Source: Bacteroidaceae bacterium
Lineage (GTDB): Bacteria; Bacteroidota; Bacteroidia; Bacteroidales; Bacteroidaceae
Assembly: GCA_017416705.1 (NCBI GenBank)
Contig: JAFQBG010000014.1
Span: forward strand, 23,656 to 87,655
Length of the DNA stretch: 64,000 nt
Direction of reading: 5' to 3'
How positions within the stretch are numbered: position 1 is the stretch's first letter; the number at the start of each line of letters is the position of its first letter. Made by a program: the position numbers and the translations under genes. The notes below the pieces were generated by a model. It saw nothing but the letters and a program-made list of their open reading frames with translations, made no database searches and was not told where the DNA came from. Below, one piece after another: positions 56,131-64,000 of this stretch.

Positions 56131-57015
56131 ATGAAAAAGATTTTTATATACATATTAATATTATTATCGGTAGCATGCAGTCACGACGACGGCCCGCTAA
56201 ACCCCGACGAAGGACCGGCGGTAAATCCCGAAAATATCAATGCCAACAACCATGGGGGATATTCTACACGCATCGAGATACCCCGAATACAGGAGGGTGA
56301 CATATTCGTGTCGCATTGCACCACCGTCAAAAAGAAGGAGAACATAACTTACAGTTTGGCCCAATGTCCGCAACGCAAGCACAGCAGATGGACGGCATTC
56401 ACATTCGACGCAAGCAACCGCAATATATCGTGGAGCCGAGGCGACTGGGACCACACCGAGTGGCATGGCGACCCGTTCCAAGCCGACCCCGAGTTGCCAA
56501 GCAACTGCGTCATGACCAAGCAGGAAATAAACGGCAACGGTTTTGTACGCGGACACTTGGTGGCTTCATACGACCGCGTATATTCAAAAGACGCCAACGA
56601 ACAGACATTCTACTACTCCAACATGTCGCCCATGCGCAGCCGATTTAACACCGGACGTTGGAGCGACCTCGAAGGCTTGGTGCAAAATTGGGGACGCGAC
56701 GAGGATTTTTGCGATACCTTATATATTGTAAAAGGAGGCACTATTAACCAAGGCTTCTACGAAAGCAAAGGCACATGCCCCACTGTCCCCAAATATTATT
56801 TCATGGCACTACTGTGCCGCATGAACGACAAATTCAAGGCCATAGGTTTTTGGTTCGAGCACAAGGATTACCTTAGTGGCAGTGTAAAAAGCTACTCCAT
56901 GAGCATCGACGAACTGGAAGAAAAAAGCGGCATAGACTTTTTCTGCAACCTGCCCGACAACGTAGAGGAAAAAGTAGAAAAACGTCATTACCCCGACCAA
57001 TGGAAGGGGCTGTAA
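56131..57015 (+). CDS. DNA/RNA non-specific endonuclease-like lipoprotein
   Basis: A protein of about 294 residues, start MKKIFIYILILLSVAC (an ATG two codons earlier is equally possible), lipobox SVAC. It contains a NUC1-type betabetaalpha-metal fold: the catalytic VRGHLVAS, a variant of the usual DRGH, with His142, plus the metal-binding Asn in YYSNMSPM (Asn164) and FN-W downstream. Members cut DNA and RNA outside the cytoplasm. As a lipoprotein it would be anchored on a membrane, perhaps for nutrient scavenging or competition. The variant RGH motif is shared by many Bacteroidales members, so activity is plausible but unproven. Confidence 0.85.
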   Translation: MKKIFIYILILLSVACSHDDGPLNPDEGPAVNPENINANNHGGYSTRIEIPRIQEGDIFVSHCTTVKKKENITYSLAQCPQRKHSRWTAFTFDASNRNISWSRGDWDHTEWHGDPFQADPELPSNCVMTKQEINGNGFVRGHLVASYDRVYSKDANEQTFYYSNMSPMRSRFNTGRWSDLEGLVQNWGRDEDFCDTLYIVKGGTINQGFYESKGTCPTVPKYYFMALLCRMNDKFKAIGFWFEHKDYLSGSVKSYSMSIDELEEKSGIDFFCNLPDNVEEKVEKRHYPDQWKGL

Positions 57016-57018
57016 AAA

Positions 57019-57828
57019 CTATTCACCAACAGGGAGCCACTGCCGAGGATAATCGGTTATGACACCATCCACATCGAGCGCAGGAATATCGTGCGGAGCA
57101 TCGGGCGACCATACTTTCACAGCCTTACCCCTGCTATGGATTTCATTCACAAGCGACGGCGTCAGCGCCTTGTAGCAGATGTTGAACGACGATATATAGT
57201 CGTATTTTTCGAAATTGAACAACGACAATCCATTATCTACGATGATTGGCAGGAACGGGATTTTCAGGGCTATTATTTTTTCCAACGGAAACGGATGGCC
57301 CAGCCTGTGCAAATGACCAAGCAAGGCATCGTCCAACGACTGCACCGACACCCACCCTGCCGCCTGATACAACGCCACCTCGTTTATCAGCGCTTTGGCA
57401 AATTGTTCGGCATTGCAGCTGCATTTGGCATCGAGGAGCAAACGACACCTGCCCCCGACCGTTTCGAATGCCTCGCCCAAGGTAGGCATGGCACCCGCAC
57501 ACTGTTGTTGCAGTTCGCTCAAAGTGGCATAACAGACGCACAGCATGGCACCGTTTGCCGCACGTACCTTATCGTCGTGACAAAGCACCAGTTCGCCATC
57601 GGCAGTCATCCGCACATCTATTTCTATCTCGCTCACACCGGCCGCCATACATTCACGAATACCTGCAAGGGTATTTTCCATAGCCCCCACACCGGCACGA
57701 TGAGCCACCACCGTCAGACGCTCCAACCGCTCATTGCTCACTCCTTTTTTACAAAACAGATAATATCCGAACATACTGATAAATGCTCCAAACAGAACAA
57801 TTGTTATTAATGCCTGCCGTTTTCTCAT
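57019..57828 (-). CDS. Glycerophosphodiester phosphodiesterase-like protein
   Basis: The start at 57828 (MRKRQALITIVLFGAFISMFGYYLF) gives 269 residues; the frame extends 11 residues upstream. A single hydrophobic N-terminal segment anchors or exports it. GDPD motifs: VVAHRAGVGAMENTLAG (HR...E-N), EIDVRMTADGELVLCHD (E-x-D, HD) and the late DGVITDYP. It hydrolyses glycerophosphodiesters to glycerol 3-phosphate and alcohols. One or both residues after EN differ from the usual PENT (MENT), which is common in relatives. Convergent with the endonuclease gene (gap 3 bases). Confidence 0.86.
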   Translation of the reverse strand: MRKRQALITIVLFGAFISMFGYYLFCKKGVSNERLERLTVVAHRAGVGAMENTLAGIRECMAAGVSEIEIDVRMTADGELVLCHDDKVRAANGAMLCVCYATLSELQQQCAGAMPTLGEAFETVGGRCRLLLDAKCSCNAEQFAKALINEVALYQAAGWVSVQSLDDALLGHLHRLGHPFPLEKIIALKIPFLPIIVDNGLSLFNFEKYDYISSFNICYKALTPSLVNEIHSRGKAVKVWSPDAPHDIPALDVDGVITDYPRQWLPVGE

Positions 57829-57922
57829 TGTTTTTTCTACAATAAAAAAAGAAAAAGGCAAATTGTTTTAGACACTGCTTCTAAATCTTCATAAATACAA
57901 CCACGCCACAGAGCAGCAAGCC

Positions 57923-58456
57923 TCATTTGCGTTTGCGCAAGGCTTTCAATGTCGTAGTTGCCACCACGCCATCCTCGTAAAGCCCTGCCACTTTCTGGAA
58001 TGTACGCACCGCTTTTATTATGGCACCCTCGTACAAGGCTCCTCCGTCGGCAGTGAATATTATATCGTTTTCGTCAAGAAAAAGACGTTTCACAAGGATA
58101 TTGGCCAACGACCTTACATCGGCACCGGAGTCGCCGCGCATTATCACCCTGTCGCCCAATTTATATTTTGCGCCGCTGTACACTATCTTATTTTTCTTTT
58201 TGCGCAGCGCAGTCGTATCTTTTTTGGCTATGACACGTTTTTTCTTGGCCGCATGCGACGATTTCTTTTTCTTACCCGTCACCGGCTTTTTCTTTTCGCT
58301 CAGCCGCACCGCAGGCGAGGCGTCCCTTTTCAACGACACCCCTTGCCTTAACACACGCGCTGTGCTATCCTTGCGTTGATAGAACTGAGCCGTTGCTGTT
58401 TGCGACATAGCACACAACAACGCCACGAATGAGAATATGAAAATCCTATTTTCCAT
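57923..58456 (-). CDS. Peptidoglycan-binding-domain protein with Lys-rich linker
   Basis: A 177-residue exported protein with signal peptide (ALLCAMSQTATA). Residues about 50-95 are a basic linker made mostly of Lys, Ala, Ser and Thr (KKPVTGKKKKSSHAAKKK). The C-terminal 75 residues match PG_binding_1 (LGDRVIMRGDSGADVRSLANILV ... AIIKAVRTFQKVAGLYEDGVV). It should bind peptidoglycan in the periplasm; no catalytic domain is present. It overlaps the RluA-like gene by 11 bases. Role unknown, perhaps an anchor. Confidence 0.78.
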   Translation of the reverse strand: MENRIFIFSFVALLCAMSQTATAQFYQRKDSTARVLRQGVSLKRDASPAVRLSEKKKPVTGKKKKSSHAAKKKRVIAKKDTTALRKKKNKIVYSGAKYKLGDRVIMRGDSGADVRSLANILVKRLFLDENDIIFTADGGALYEGAIIKAVRTFQKVAGLYEDGVVATTTLKALRKRK

Positions 58457-59345
58457 TCAGGCATTTTTCGAAAGAGAGGGGTACCGGCGTCTGGAAACGC
58501 AAATATTTTCCTGTAACAGGATGTTGGAAACAGAGGATATAGGCATGCAGGGCGAGCCTTTTTATAGAATCGTCCTCACTGCCATACTTGCGGTCGCCCA
58601 CAATGGGATAGCCTAATTGAGCAAGATGCACGCGTATTTGGTTTTTGCGCCCTGTTTCCAATTCAAGCTCCACCAGCGAATAGCCGTTGCTCTTGGCTAA
58701 AACATTGTAGTGCGTAACGGCATATTTTCCGCCGTTATCGACCGGGCTCGAATGTGTCACGAAATGCTTGTCTTCGGTGAGCCACGAACGTATTGTGCCA
58801 CGCTCATTCTCCATCTCGCCCGACACCAACGCCACATAGCGGCGGTCCGTCACAAGCTCCTGCCACCCCTGCACAAACGACTGCTGAGTCTGCACATCCT
58901 TGGCATACAGCATGAGCCCCGAGGTGTCGCGGTCGAGTCGGTGTACAAGGTGCGAAGTGTTTCGCCCACCCCCCTTTTCGAGATAACGGTTGAGAACCGT
59001 TTGCACCGTCTCCTGACGGGTGTTATTACTCATAGACAGCAGGCCCGCACGCTTATCGACCACAAGCAGATAAGGATCTTCATATACAATATCTATGTCG
59101 TTGCTGTGGAATGACATTTTGTGCTTTGAACGATCTATCTGCACCACCTGCCCCGGTCGCAGTTCGGTAAGGGGAAACGTGGTTATGGTGTTATCCACAA
59201 GCACCACCCTGTTCACTATGAGCGCCTTGGCCTTGTTTCGACTGATGCCATACATTCTTTCCATTATAAACGGAAGCAGCTGCACATTCTCGACCACCTT
59301 GAAGGTGAGCATTTTGGATATATTGTTTTTGCGAAAATTGGACAT
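58446..59345 (-). CDS. RluA-family pseudouridine synthase
   Basis: A 299-residue RluA-type enzyme: an N-terminal S4-like domain (residues 20-75) and the catalytic HRLDRDTSGLMLY with Asp138. Typical KNQIRVHLAQLGYPIVGDRKYG follows. A second ATG at codon 12 (MLTFKVVEN) may be the true start. It converts uridine to pseudouridine in rRNA or tRNA; the exact target is not readable (RluC/RluD/TruC-type). Translation is coupled to the peptidoglycan-binding gene by an 11-base overlap. Confidence 0.9.
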   Translation of the reverse strand: MSNFRKNNISKMLTFKVVENVQLLPFIMERMYGISRNKAKALIVNRVVLVDNTITTFPLTELRPGQVVQIDRSKHKMSFHSNDIDIVYEDPYLLVVDKRAGLLSMSNNTRQETVQTVLNRYLEKGGGRNTSHLVHRLDRDTSGLMLYAKDVQTQQSFVQGWQELVTDRRYVALVSGEMENERGTIRSWLTEDKHFVTHSSPVDNGGKYAVTHYNVLAKSNGYSLVELELETGRKNQIRVHLAQLGYPIVGDRKYGSEDDSIKRLALHAYILCFQHPVTGKYLRFQTPVPLSFEKCLNGK

Positions 59346-59421
59346 ATTCCGAATTATTTATTCCTGTTGTTTTTAAATCCTTTCAAATTATATATTCACC
59401 ACACCACGGGCGTCGGTTTAT

Positions 59422-60843
59422 TTATTTTCTTTTTTCAAGAAGAACGACATTCTCGACATGGTGAGTATGAGGGAACATATCGACAGGCTGCACTGCCACC
59501 ACTTTATAGTCGTTGTCGAGCAACGACAAATCGCGTGCCTGAGTAGCCGGGTTACAGCTGACATATACTATCCTGTCGGGAGCGGCAAAAAGAATGGTGT
59601 CGATGACATCGTTGTGCATTCCTGCACGTGGAGGGTCGGTGATAATCACATCGGGACGTCCATGCTCCTGTATAAATTCCTTTGTCAGTATATCCTTCAT
59701 ATCGCCTGCAAAAAACAGCAGATTGTCGAGATTGTTAAGCTCGGAATTCACTCGCGCATCGGCAACGGCATCCTCGACATATTCTATTCCCACCACTTTT
59801 TTTGCTTTACGAGCCACAAAATTGGCTATCGTACCGGTACCGGTGTATAGGTCGTACACAATCTCATCGCCGGTAAGCGCAGCAAAATCGCGTGCCACTT
59901 TATATAGGTTATACGCCTGACGACTGTTTGTCTGATAGAACGATTTAGGACCCACCTTGAAACGCAGCCCCTCCATCTCCTCGAATATGACATCCGTACC
60001 TTTATATGTATGCACTTCCAAGTCGCCGAATGTGTCGTTACATTTATTATTAATAACGTAAAGCAACGACGTTATCTCGCTGAATTCATTTGCTATATAT
60101 TCCAACAGATTGTTAAGCATGGCCATTGCCGCATCATCGACCACTTTGGCCTGAATGAGCAGCATTATTTCGCCTGTGGCAGATGTTCGCAGCATGATAT
60201 TGCGCAACACGCCCTCTTGTGTACGCAAATCGAAAAACGGGATATCCTGCTTCGCTGCAAAGTCGCGTATGGCATTGCGTATTCTATTGTTCAGTTCGGG
60301 CATTAAAGCACACTCCTGAATATCGAGCACTTTATCAAAGGCTCCGGGAATATGAAAGCCAAGAGCGTTCATATTATCATATGTCACATTACGCTCCACC
60401 TCGTCCCAAGTGAGCCATCGCTTATTACTGAAAGTAAATTCCAATTTATTGCGATAGGCACGCGTCTGCTCCGAACCTATTATAGGCATCACATCGGGCA
60501 GTTCCACCTTGCCTATACGTGTGAGCGCGTCCACAACCTGCTGTTGCTTATATTTTAACTGATGCTCATACTGCAAGCATTGCCATTTGCAACCGCCGCA
60601 CACACCATAGTGTCTGCAAAAAGGAACGGCACGCAACGACGAATACTCATGGAATTTCACAGCCTCGCCCTCGGCATAACTATGTTTCTTGCGACGCAGC
60701 TGAATGTCCACGACATCGCCGGGCACAACAAACGGCACAAACACCACCATATCGTTAACACGTGCAAGCGACTTTCCCTCGGCTGCGACTCCTGTTATTT
60801 CAATTTTTTCGAGCAGCGGTAACGCTTTTTTCTTTCTCGCCAT
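59422..60843 (-). CDS. rlmD: 23S rRNA m5U1939 methyltransferase RlmD-like
   Basis: A 473-residue TrmA/RlmD-family enzyme. An N-terminal TRAM domain (IEKIEITGVAAEGKSLARVN) is followed by the 4Fe-4S cysteine cluster (Cys76, Cys82, Cys85 in FCRHYGVCGGC, and a later Cys in DIQECAL). The SAM methyltransferase core has LYTGTGTIANFVA, DPPRAGMH and the nucleophile YVSCNPATQARDL. It methylates U1939 (or U747) of 23S rRNA; the paralogues are hard to separate, so RlmD is the best name. Leftward, single gene. Confidence 0.88.
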   Translation of the reverse strand: MARKKKALPLLEKIEITGVAAEGKSLARVNDMVVFVPFVVPGDVVDIQLRRKKHSYAEGEAVKFHEYSSLRAVPFCRHYGVCGGCKWQCLQYEHQLKYKQQQVVDALTRIGKVELPDVMPIIGSEQTRAYRNKLEFTFSNKRWLTWDEVERNVTYDNMNALGFHIPGAFDKVLDIQECALMPELNNRIRNAIRDFAAKQDIPFFDLRTQEGVLRNIMLRTSATGEIMLLIQAKVVDDAAMAMLNNLLEYIANEFSEITSLLYVINNKCNDTFGDLEVHTYKGTDVIFEEMEGLRFKVGPKSFYQTNSRQAYNLYKVARDFAALTGDEIVYDLYTGTGTIANFVARKAKKVVGIEYVEDAVADARVNSELNNLDNLLFFAGDMKDILTKEFIQEHGRPDVIITDPPRAGMHNDVIDTILFAAPDRIVYVSCNPATQARDLSLLDNDYKVVAVQPVDMFPHTHHVENVVLLEKRK

Positions 60844-60992
60844 TATAAAAACTTTTTTTGCATATTATTTTCCGACTGCGAAAATACATCTAAATTCCCG
60901 ATATTCTATATTTTTAAGTTAATAAGTTCATTTTTTAATATTTTATGCTCAGAATTTTTCTTTTCACGCTTTATTTTACGAACATTTTTTTT

Positions 60993-61000
60993 TACATTTG
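60993..61000 (+). promoter_or_regulatory. -7 box of ppdK
   Basis: TACATTTG fits TAnnTTTG and lies about 100 bases before the start codon, so the leader is long. No clear -33 TTTG is visible at the right distance. Confidence 0.5.
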
Positions 61001-61099
61001 CAAAACAGAATAGGCTCGTCTTGCAAGCGGCGAGCAAATTCAACGTATTAGATATATATAAACATTTAACTATCAATAACATAATAAACTCAAAGATTT

Positions 61100-63820
61100 A
61101 TGACAGACAAAAGAGTCTATACCTTTGGTAACGGTAGTGCCGAGGGTAATGCAACAATGAGGAATTTGTTAGGAGGTAAAGGCGCAAACCTTGCAGAGAT
61201 GAACCTAATAGGCATCCCCGTTCCTCCCGGATTCACTATCACAACCGAAGTTTGCAACGAGTACTACAAACTTGGTCGCGAACAAGTTATCGAACTGTTG
61301 AAAGCAGAGGTAACCGCCGCTGTTCAACACGTAGAGAAATTAATGAATTCCACATTTGGCGATCCCAAGAATCCTTTGCTTGTTTCCGTTCGTTCGGGAG
61401 CTCGTGCGTCTATGCCCGGTATGATGGACACCATCCTCAACCTTGGTCTTAACGACATCGTAGTAGAAGGACTTGCAGCTAAAACCGGTAATCCCAAATT
61501 TGCATGGGACTCTTACCGCCGTTTTGTACAGATGTATGGCGACGTTGTGCTTGGTATGAAACCCACAAGCAAAGAGGAGATAGATCCGTTCGAGGCCATC
61601 ATCGAGAAAATCAAACACGAGAGCGGTGTTGTACTTGACAAAGATTTGAGCGTCGATGATTTGAAACGCCTTGTATCCGAGTTCAAAGCCGCTGTTAAAC
61701 AGCAGACAGGCAAAGACTTCCCCACCGATGCTTACGAGCAGCTATGGGGTGCTATATGCGCCGTATTCGAGTCATGGAACAACGAGCGTGCCATCCTCTA
61801 CCGTCGTATGGAAAAAATTCCCGATGAGTGGGGAACAGCCGTTTCGGTACAAGCCATGGTATTCGGTAACATGGGCGACACATCGGCTACCGGTGTATGC
61901 TTCTCGCGCGACGCAGCTACCGGTGAGAACCTTTTCAACGGAGAGTATCTCATCAACGCACAGGGCGAGGACGTAGTAGCAGGTATCCGCACACCCCAAC
62001 AAATCACCAAGATTGGTTCACAACGTTGGGCTGTAATGCAAAACATCAGCGAGGAGGAGCGTGCTTCCAAATATCCTTCAATGGAAGAGGCAATGCCCGA
62101 GATATACAAAGAGCTTGACGCCATCCAAACACGCCTCGAAGACCACTACAAGGACATGCAAGATATGGAGTTCACCGTACAAGAAGGCAAACTATGGTTC
62201 TTGCAGACACGTAACGGTAAACGTACAGGTGCAGCCATGGTTAAAATCGCCATGGACCTCTATCGCGACGGCATCATCGACGACAAGACAGCGCTCAAAC
62301 GCATGGAGCCCGAGAAACTCAACGAGCTTCTCCACCCCGTATTCGACACAGCTGCACTTGCAAAAGCAAAAGTAATAGCAAACGGTCTTCCCGCATCGCC
62401 CGGTGCAGCAACAGGACGCATCGTATTCTTCGCCGAGGACGCTGCAAAATGGGCCGAGGATGGTGAAAAAGTTGTTCTTGTACGTATAGAGACCTCTCCC
62501 GAGGACCTCGCAGGTATGGCAGCAGCACAAGGTATCCTGACCGCTCGCGGTGGTATGACATCGCACGCAGCCGTAGTTGCTCGCGGTATGGGTAAATGCT
62601 GTGTATCGGGCGCAGGAACACTTGTTATCGACTACAAGAAACGCACCGTAACAGTTGACGACCTTGTATTGAACGAGGGCGACTATATCTCGCTCAACGG
62701 CTCAACAGGTCAAGTAATAGAAGGCAAGGTAGAGACAAAAGCACCCGAGCTCAGCGGTGATTTTGCCGAGCTTATGGATATTTGCGACAAATACACCCGT
62801 TTGGCAGTTCGTACCAACGCCGACACACCCCGCGACGCCGAGGTAGCACGTAATTTCGGTGCAACAGGTATTGGTCTTTGCCGTACCGAGCACATGTTCT
62901 TCGAGGGCGAGAAAATCAAAGCAATGCGCGAGATGATTCTTGCCGAAACACTCAAAGAGCGTCAGGTAGCACTCGACAAACTACTCCCCTTCCAAAAAGC
63001 CGACTTCGTTGGTATATTCCGCGCAATGGCAGGCCTTCCCGTCACAGTACGTCTTCTCGATCCCCCTCTCCACGAGTTCGTACCCCACGAGGCAAAAGGT
63101 CAGCAAATGTTGGCCGAGGCAATGGGCAAGACAGTAGAGGCAGTTCAACGTCGTGTTAAGTCACTCGAAGAGTTCAACCCCATGTTGGGTCACCGTGGTT
63201 GTCGTTTGGGTAACACATACCCCGAAATCACCAAGATGCAAACACGCGCCATACTTGGTGCCGCACTCGAATTGAAGAAAGAAGGCATTTCGGTATATCC
63301 CGAAATCATGGTACCCCTCGTAGGTATCATCACCGAGTTCGAGGAGCAGAAGAAAGCCATCGTAGAGGCAGCAGACGCTCTATTTGCCGAGGTTGGCGAC
63401 AGCGTAGAATACAAAATCGGTACAATGATTGAAATTCCTCGCGCCGCACTCACAGCCGACCAAATAGCACAACAAGCAGAGTTCTTCTCATTCGGAACAA
63501 ACGACCTTACACAGATGACATTCGGTTATTCTCGTGACGACGTTAACTCGTTCCTCCCCATCTACTTGAAGAAGAAGATATTGAAGAACGACCCGTTCCA
63601 AGTACTCGACCAGACAGGTGTAGGCCAACTCGTAGAAATGGCTACAAGCAAAGGTCGTGGCGTGAACGCTAACCTTAAATGCGGTATCTGTGGCGAGCAT
63701 GGTGGCGAGCCCGAGTCAGTTAAGTTCTGCCACAGAACAGGCCTTAACTACGTTAGCTGCTCACCCTTCCGCGTGCCCATCGCACGTTTGGCTGCTGCTC
63801 AGGCTGCTGTTGAGGAATAA
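61100..63820 (+). CDS. ppdK: Pyruvate, phosphate dikinase
   Basis: A 906-residue PPDK, the usual length. ATP-grasp domain at the start (LLGGKGANLAEM, GKGANLAEMN), the phosphohistidine domain with GGMTSHAAVVARGMGKCCV (catalytic His489), and the C-terminal PEP/pyruvate domain with GTNDLTQMTFGYSRDD and KCGICGEHGGEP (active-site Cys). It interconverts pyruvate, ATP and Pi with PEP, AMP and PPi, used in glycolysis in anaerobes. Codon use and composition match the surroundings. Followed by an IS3-type end. Confidence 0.96.
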   Translation: MTDKRVYTFGNGSAEGNATMRNLLGGKGANLAEMNLIGIPVPPGFTITTEVCNEYYKLGREQVIELLKAEVTAAVQHVEKLMNSTFGDPKNPLLVSVRSGARASMPGMMDTILNLGLNDIVVEGLAAKTGNPKFAWDSYRRFVQMYGDVVLGMKPTSKEEIDPFEAIIEKIKHESGVVLDKDLSVDDLKRLVSEFKAAVKQQTGKDFPTDAYEQLWGAICAVFESWNNERAILYRRMEKIPDEWGTAVSVQAMVFGNMGDTSATGVCFSRDAATGENLFNGEYLINAQGEDVVAGIRTPQQITKIGSQRWAVMQNISEEERASKYPSMEEAMPEIYKELDAIQTRLEDHYKDMQDMEFTVQEGKLWFLQTRNGKRTGAAMVKIAMDLYRDGIIDDKTALKRMEPEKLNELLHPVFDTAALAKAKVIANGLPASPGAATGRIVFFAEDAAKWAEDGEKVVLVRIETSPEDLAGMAAAQGILTARGGMTSHAAVVARGMGKCCVSGAGTLVIDYKKRTVTVDDLVLNEGDYISLNGSTGQVIEGKVETKAPELSGDFAELMDICDKYTRLAVRTNADTPRDAEVARNFGATGIGLCRTEHMFFEGEKIKAMREMILAETLKERQVALDKLLPFQKADFVGIFRAMAGLPVTVRLLDPPLHEFVPHEAKGQQMLAEAMGKTVEAVQRRVKSLEEFNPMLGHRGCRLGNTYPEITKMQTRAILGAALELKKEGISVYPEIMVPLVGIITEFEEQKKAIVEAADALFAEVGDSVEYKIGTMIEIPRAALTADQIAQQAEFFSFGTNDLTQMTFGYSRDDVNSFLPIYLKKKILKNDPFQVLDQTGVGQLVEMATSKGRGVNANLKCGICGEHGGEPESVKFCHRTGLNYVSCSPFRVPIARLAAAQAAVEE

Positions 63821-63860
63821 GCAGAAATATAACCACAACAAAAAAAACAGTCAACCATTT

Positions 63861-63900
63861 TGAAGTGAACCCCAAAGTTTGGACAAAAAACTTTGGGGTT
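63861..63900. repeat. Left terminal inverted repeat of an IS3-family element with internal hairpin
   Basis: TGAAGTGAACCCCAAAGTTT and the following GGACA resemble the IS150-group end TGA-x-CTGACCCCAAAAGTTGGACA. A 13-bp hairpin (63868-63880 with 63888-63900) lies within, as in many IS left ends, and could stop transcription coming from ppdK. It starts 40 bases after the ppdK stop. Confidence 0.75.
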
Positions 63901-63906
63901 TATTTT

Positions 63907-64000
63907 ATGCGTAAGAAACACGATCACCAAGCATTGCTCAAATACATGCATATGCTTGAAGATGGATATTCCATCAAACATATCGAAGACAATTATGGTA
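63907..64000 (+). CDS. IS3-family transposase OrfA, N-terminal fragment
   Basis: Thirty-one residues are visible: MRKKHDHQALLKYMHMLEDG then YSIKHIEDNYG, the first helices of an HTH as in OrfA of IS3/IS150 elements. It is truncated by the window end. No frameshift or stop is visible in what remains. Confidence 0.65.
   Translation, partial: MRKKHDHQALLKYMHMLEDGYSIKHIEDNYG

Larger units (their letters stand above)
63861..64000 (+). mobile_element. IS3-family (IS150-group) insertion sequence, left end only
   Basis: A typical left end is followed by the start of a helix-turn-helix transposase gene. The element runs off the window, so the right end, the second frame with the integrase core and target duplication cannot be seen. 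Confidence 0.7.

Noticed and set aside
56131-57015. Toxin/antitoxin or contact-dependent toxin role for the nuclease lipoprotein
   Set aside because: No immunity-like partner gene or secretion domain is adjacent; a scavenging nuclease is simpler.

Overview
The window looks like chromosomal DNA of a gut- or host-associated Bacteroidales bacterium (phylum Bacteroidota). Three things point there. Promoters fit the Bacteroidetes sigma pattern (TTTG, 19-21 bases, TAnnTTTG). Secreted enzymes end in short C-terminal tails like type IX secretion (T9SS) sorting domains. Family members typical of the phylum are present: a fused NfnAB-type oxidoreductase, type B bL31, HU next to RNase G, an OmpH-like lipoprotein, LytS/LytTR signalling and a C69 dipeptidase. 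I cannot name the genus.

Layout. 1-5700: end of a coiled-coil/HTH protein, then housekeeping genes (NhaC-type antiporter, RsmI-like methylase, HAD phosphatase, family 2 glycosyltransferase, MtaB). 5700-6540: a small lipoprotein gene between structured intergenic segments. 6539-20103: five leftward genes for secreted proteins that look like one 13.6 kb operon: GH2 beta-galactosidase, a GH84-GH16 fusion, a transglutaminase-like/leucine-rich protein, a small secreted protein and a GH20 beta-hexosaminidase. 20546-24351: S9 peptidase lipoprotein and MFS transporter. 24786-26864: HU, a 30-residue basic protein and RNase G. 26949-30449: phosphohexomutase and C69 dipeptidase. 30495-38812: envelope and surface-glycan genes (M23 peptidase, flippase, three glycosyltransferases, FemAB/GNAT-like protein) interrupted by a repeat-rich intergenic region and three tRNA genes. 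38818-64000: mostly housekeeping (GuaD, LytS/LytTR pair, NadC, RlmH, PepD, OmpH-like, thioredoxin, AspA, NfnAB fusion, SerS, bL31, RluA-like, RlmD, PPDK) with several lipoproteins. The window ends inside the left end of an IS3-family element.

How the parts work together. The glycosidase operon is the clearest accessory system. Exo-beta-galactosidase, exo-beta-hexosaminidase, O-GlcNAcase-type hexosaminidase and an endo-acting GH16 together could take apart LacNAc-type host glycans such as mucin chains. There is no SusC/SusD pair, so this is not a classical polysaccharide utilisation locus. The S9 peptidase and MFS carrier beside it could handle peptides, which is inference.

The most notable observations are the GH84-GH16 fusion, the transglutaminase-like gene inside the glycosidase operon, a dispersed intergenic motif family that includes a perfect 19-bp inverted pair around the LytS/LytTR operon and similar leaders upstream of lytS and serS, and the tiny basic gene between HU and RNase G. 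I saw no CRISPR array, rRNA, prophage or recognisable defence system.
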